Positions 62,321 to 64,000 of a stretch of 64,000 nucleotides of DNA are shown here, piece by piece (positions within the stretch are counted from its first letter, which is position 1; the number at the start of each line of letters is the position of its first letter). Source of the stretch: Lanius collurio (taxonomy: Eukaryota > Chordata > Aves > Passeriformes > Laniidae); NCBI GenBank assembly GCA_020086605.1, contig JACBWW010000029.1, positions 3,568,975-3,632,974 of the forward strand. Direction: 5' to 3'. Under the pieces are notes generated by a model. That model saw only the letters and a list, made by a program, of their open reading frames with translations, ran no database searches and was not told where the DNA came from. The translations under genes were made by a program, and so were the position numbers.

Positions 62321-64000
62321 TCATTTAAATTTCATTGATTTTTCCAAAGAATTATTTCTCCCTTGATGGTCTAGAAATAAAACCTCTTGCCCTGACTGGC
62401 TCAACAACCCCATGATTTCTATCTATTGACAAGGTGGTATTCACACTCTGTCTCAACACAGGCAAGCTATTCTTCAACATGCTCGATCAGAGGAAGAGAA
62501 AATTACATTTTATGTACCTCCTGCCGCTTCCTGTTACATCTCCCCTCCTGGATTTCCAGTGGCAGGTGTTTGTGCAGGATCCCATCTCCAGGCTGGGAGC
62601 GAGTTACTCAGCACCAGGTTTTCACAGGAATATCTCCTCTCGATGTGGGCAATGCCCAATTAGGCACATTGCCAGACTACAAGTTTGCAGTGATATTTTT
62701 AATTTTCCTCTGAGGTTCCTGTTTGGTCTCTGGCCTTATCTTTTCTGAAGCAAAACAGCTTGTGTGGCTACTCTTTGTGCCCCCATCTGATTTGTGGCTT
62801 TTTTTTCTCATGGTGAAGCTAAATGTGTCCAAGGCAAGTGGGGACAGAGAGTGGCACTGAACCTTCTGTGCAGAGCACGTGTCAGGCTGGTGACCTGGAG
62901 TCAAGAAGACTTCTCCAAACTCAAAGCCTTCGAACAGCAGCAGCAGTGAGGCAGTGTGGAAGGTGGTGCAGTGACCCCACAGGTGTATGACAGCAGGTTT
63001 GCTGTGTTCCCTGGGGATAATGTGACAAAGGGGATGTTTTCCAGTTTCCACTTTGGTAAGGAGCTTTCTGGCCATTATATATATGAGTCAGGGTTTTGGA
63101 TGAGGAAGCCTTCATGGCTTTCTGAATTGCAGCCACACTGTCTCCAGCTGCGACCCTTGAAGACCCAGCTCTGGAGCTCATTTCCTTTGCCTCAGTTTCA
63201 GTGGGTCATCCCAGCAGTGTTTTGCACAAGTGAATAAGAATTATGGGCTTAAAATAGGCACTAGACCCTGAAAGTGATGAACCGTGGCTCGTGGAGGCTG
63301 TACATACCATGTCCCAATGAACAGGAATTTGTTTGCATGGGAAAGTGCTCCTGCTGTGGGGACTGGTTACTGAGGGTGACTTTGCTCTCATGGGCCTTAT
63401 TTCTGAGAGTAGCTGTTCAGTTATGCATCTTTAAATATATGTTTTCTTGTCCAGATGTCCTATTTAGGCCAAAACCTTCACTTTGCCTGTAAGAGAGCTG
63501 GAAAAGCCTGGACCTGCCTTTGAAGTCAATTAGCTGCCTCTAAGGCAGGATTTATCTTTAAAAGGAGTTGGATCAGGATAGGGAGCATGTCAGAGCTGGA
63601 ACCAGAAGATGTTTGTCTGTCCTAGTGCCTATAGAGGTGAACAGAACTTTTCTTAATTGCTTTATGGGAAGTTATTTGTAACCATATAGTCCCTTTCCTT
63701 TGCCAAGAGCTTGGGGTTATTTGTGGCTCTGGACTAAAAAGGAACAGCAGAAACAATGGTGCGCTAGTTTTGACCAAACCAATTTACACTTAATTTTCCA
63801 GTTTTTCCTCAGAAAGACCTTGGCCTTGAACTCTATCTTAGTTTATATGCTCTATTTGTCTCTCTTGCACTCGCCAGGCAAACTGGAAAGCTCAGGCATG
63901 GTAGTGATTGTTTCTGAGCACCAAAATGAGAAGATCCCGTTGAATGGGAGAAGATGAGCTCAGGGCACAGGGGTTGTCAGTGGCCTGAGAAGGGTTGGAG
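62321..64000. other. No gene recognised at right edge
   Basis: No exon of SFXN1, expected upstream of HRH2 by human synteny, was recognised. The stretch holds one hairpin-forming inverted repeat (62648-62673) and otherwise unremarkable moderately AT-rich DNA. Confidence 0.5.
62648..62673. repeat. Imperfect hairpin with CAATTA loop
   Basis: GGCAATGCC pairs with GGCACATTGCC (two-base bulge) around the loop CAATTA. Confidence 0.85.

Noticed and set aside
1..64000. CRISPR array, operon, integrated virus or other dedicated novel system
   Set aside because: No regularly spaced repeats, bacterial gene structure or viral coding region is visible; the window is ordinary vertebrate noncoding DNA around one gene.
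1..64000. tRNA, rRNA or known small RNA genes
   Set aside because: No cloverleaf with A/B boxes or conserved RNA core was recognised by reading; a covariance-model scan would be the decisive test.

Overview
The window looks like nuclear DNA from a bird. One intact gene is recognisable, a histamine H2 receptor (HRH2), together with a CR1 LINE fragment carrying the characteristic CR1 3' end. Repeat density is very low, the left half is GC- and CpG-rich, and no bacterial, viral or organellar gene organisation is visible. The species cannot be named from the sequence alone.

Layout. 1-430 is the edge of a CpG island. 430-10,190 is gene-free, GC-rich DNA with scattered simple repeats. 10,190-11,250 is a strong CpG island with a palindromic TATA box and a plausible minus-strand first-exon splice donor. 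11,250-33,015 has no recognisable coding exon; it alternates GC-rich spacer with short ATTA-rich blocks that look like regulatory DNA, plus a small CpG island near 26.7 kb. 33,016-34,101 (minus strand) is the single HRH2 coding exon, with a clean splice acceptor just before the start codon and a consensus splice donor that contains its stop codon. 34,109-39,745 is presumed HRH2 5' intron and holds the CR1 fragment. 39,746-39,880 and a site near 40,561 are candidate noncoding HRH2 first exons. 40,600-64,000 is visibly more AT-rich, without recognisable exons, with faint CR1 relics and short repeats.

Context. In human the order is SFXN1 - HRH2 - CPLX2, all on one strand. If synteny holds, CPLX2 should lie downstream of HRH2 on the minus strand, towards coordinate 1, and SFXN1 beyond the right edge. 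No complexin or sideroflexin coding exon was recognised, so the 10-11 kb island being the CPLX2 5' end is inference. Nearly all other open reading frames are chance frames in GC-rich noncoding DNA. I found no novel multi-gene system; the most interesting signals concern HRH2 transcript structure and candidate regulatory DNA.
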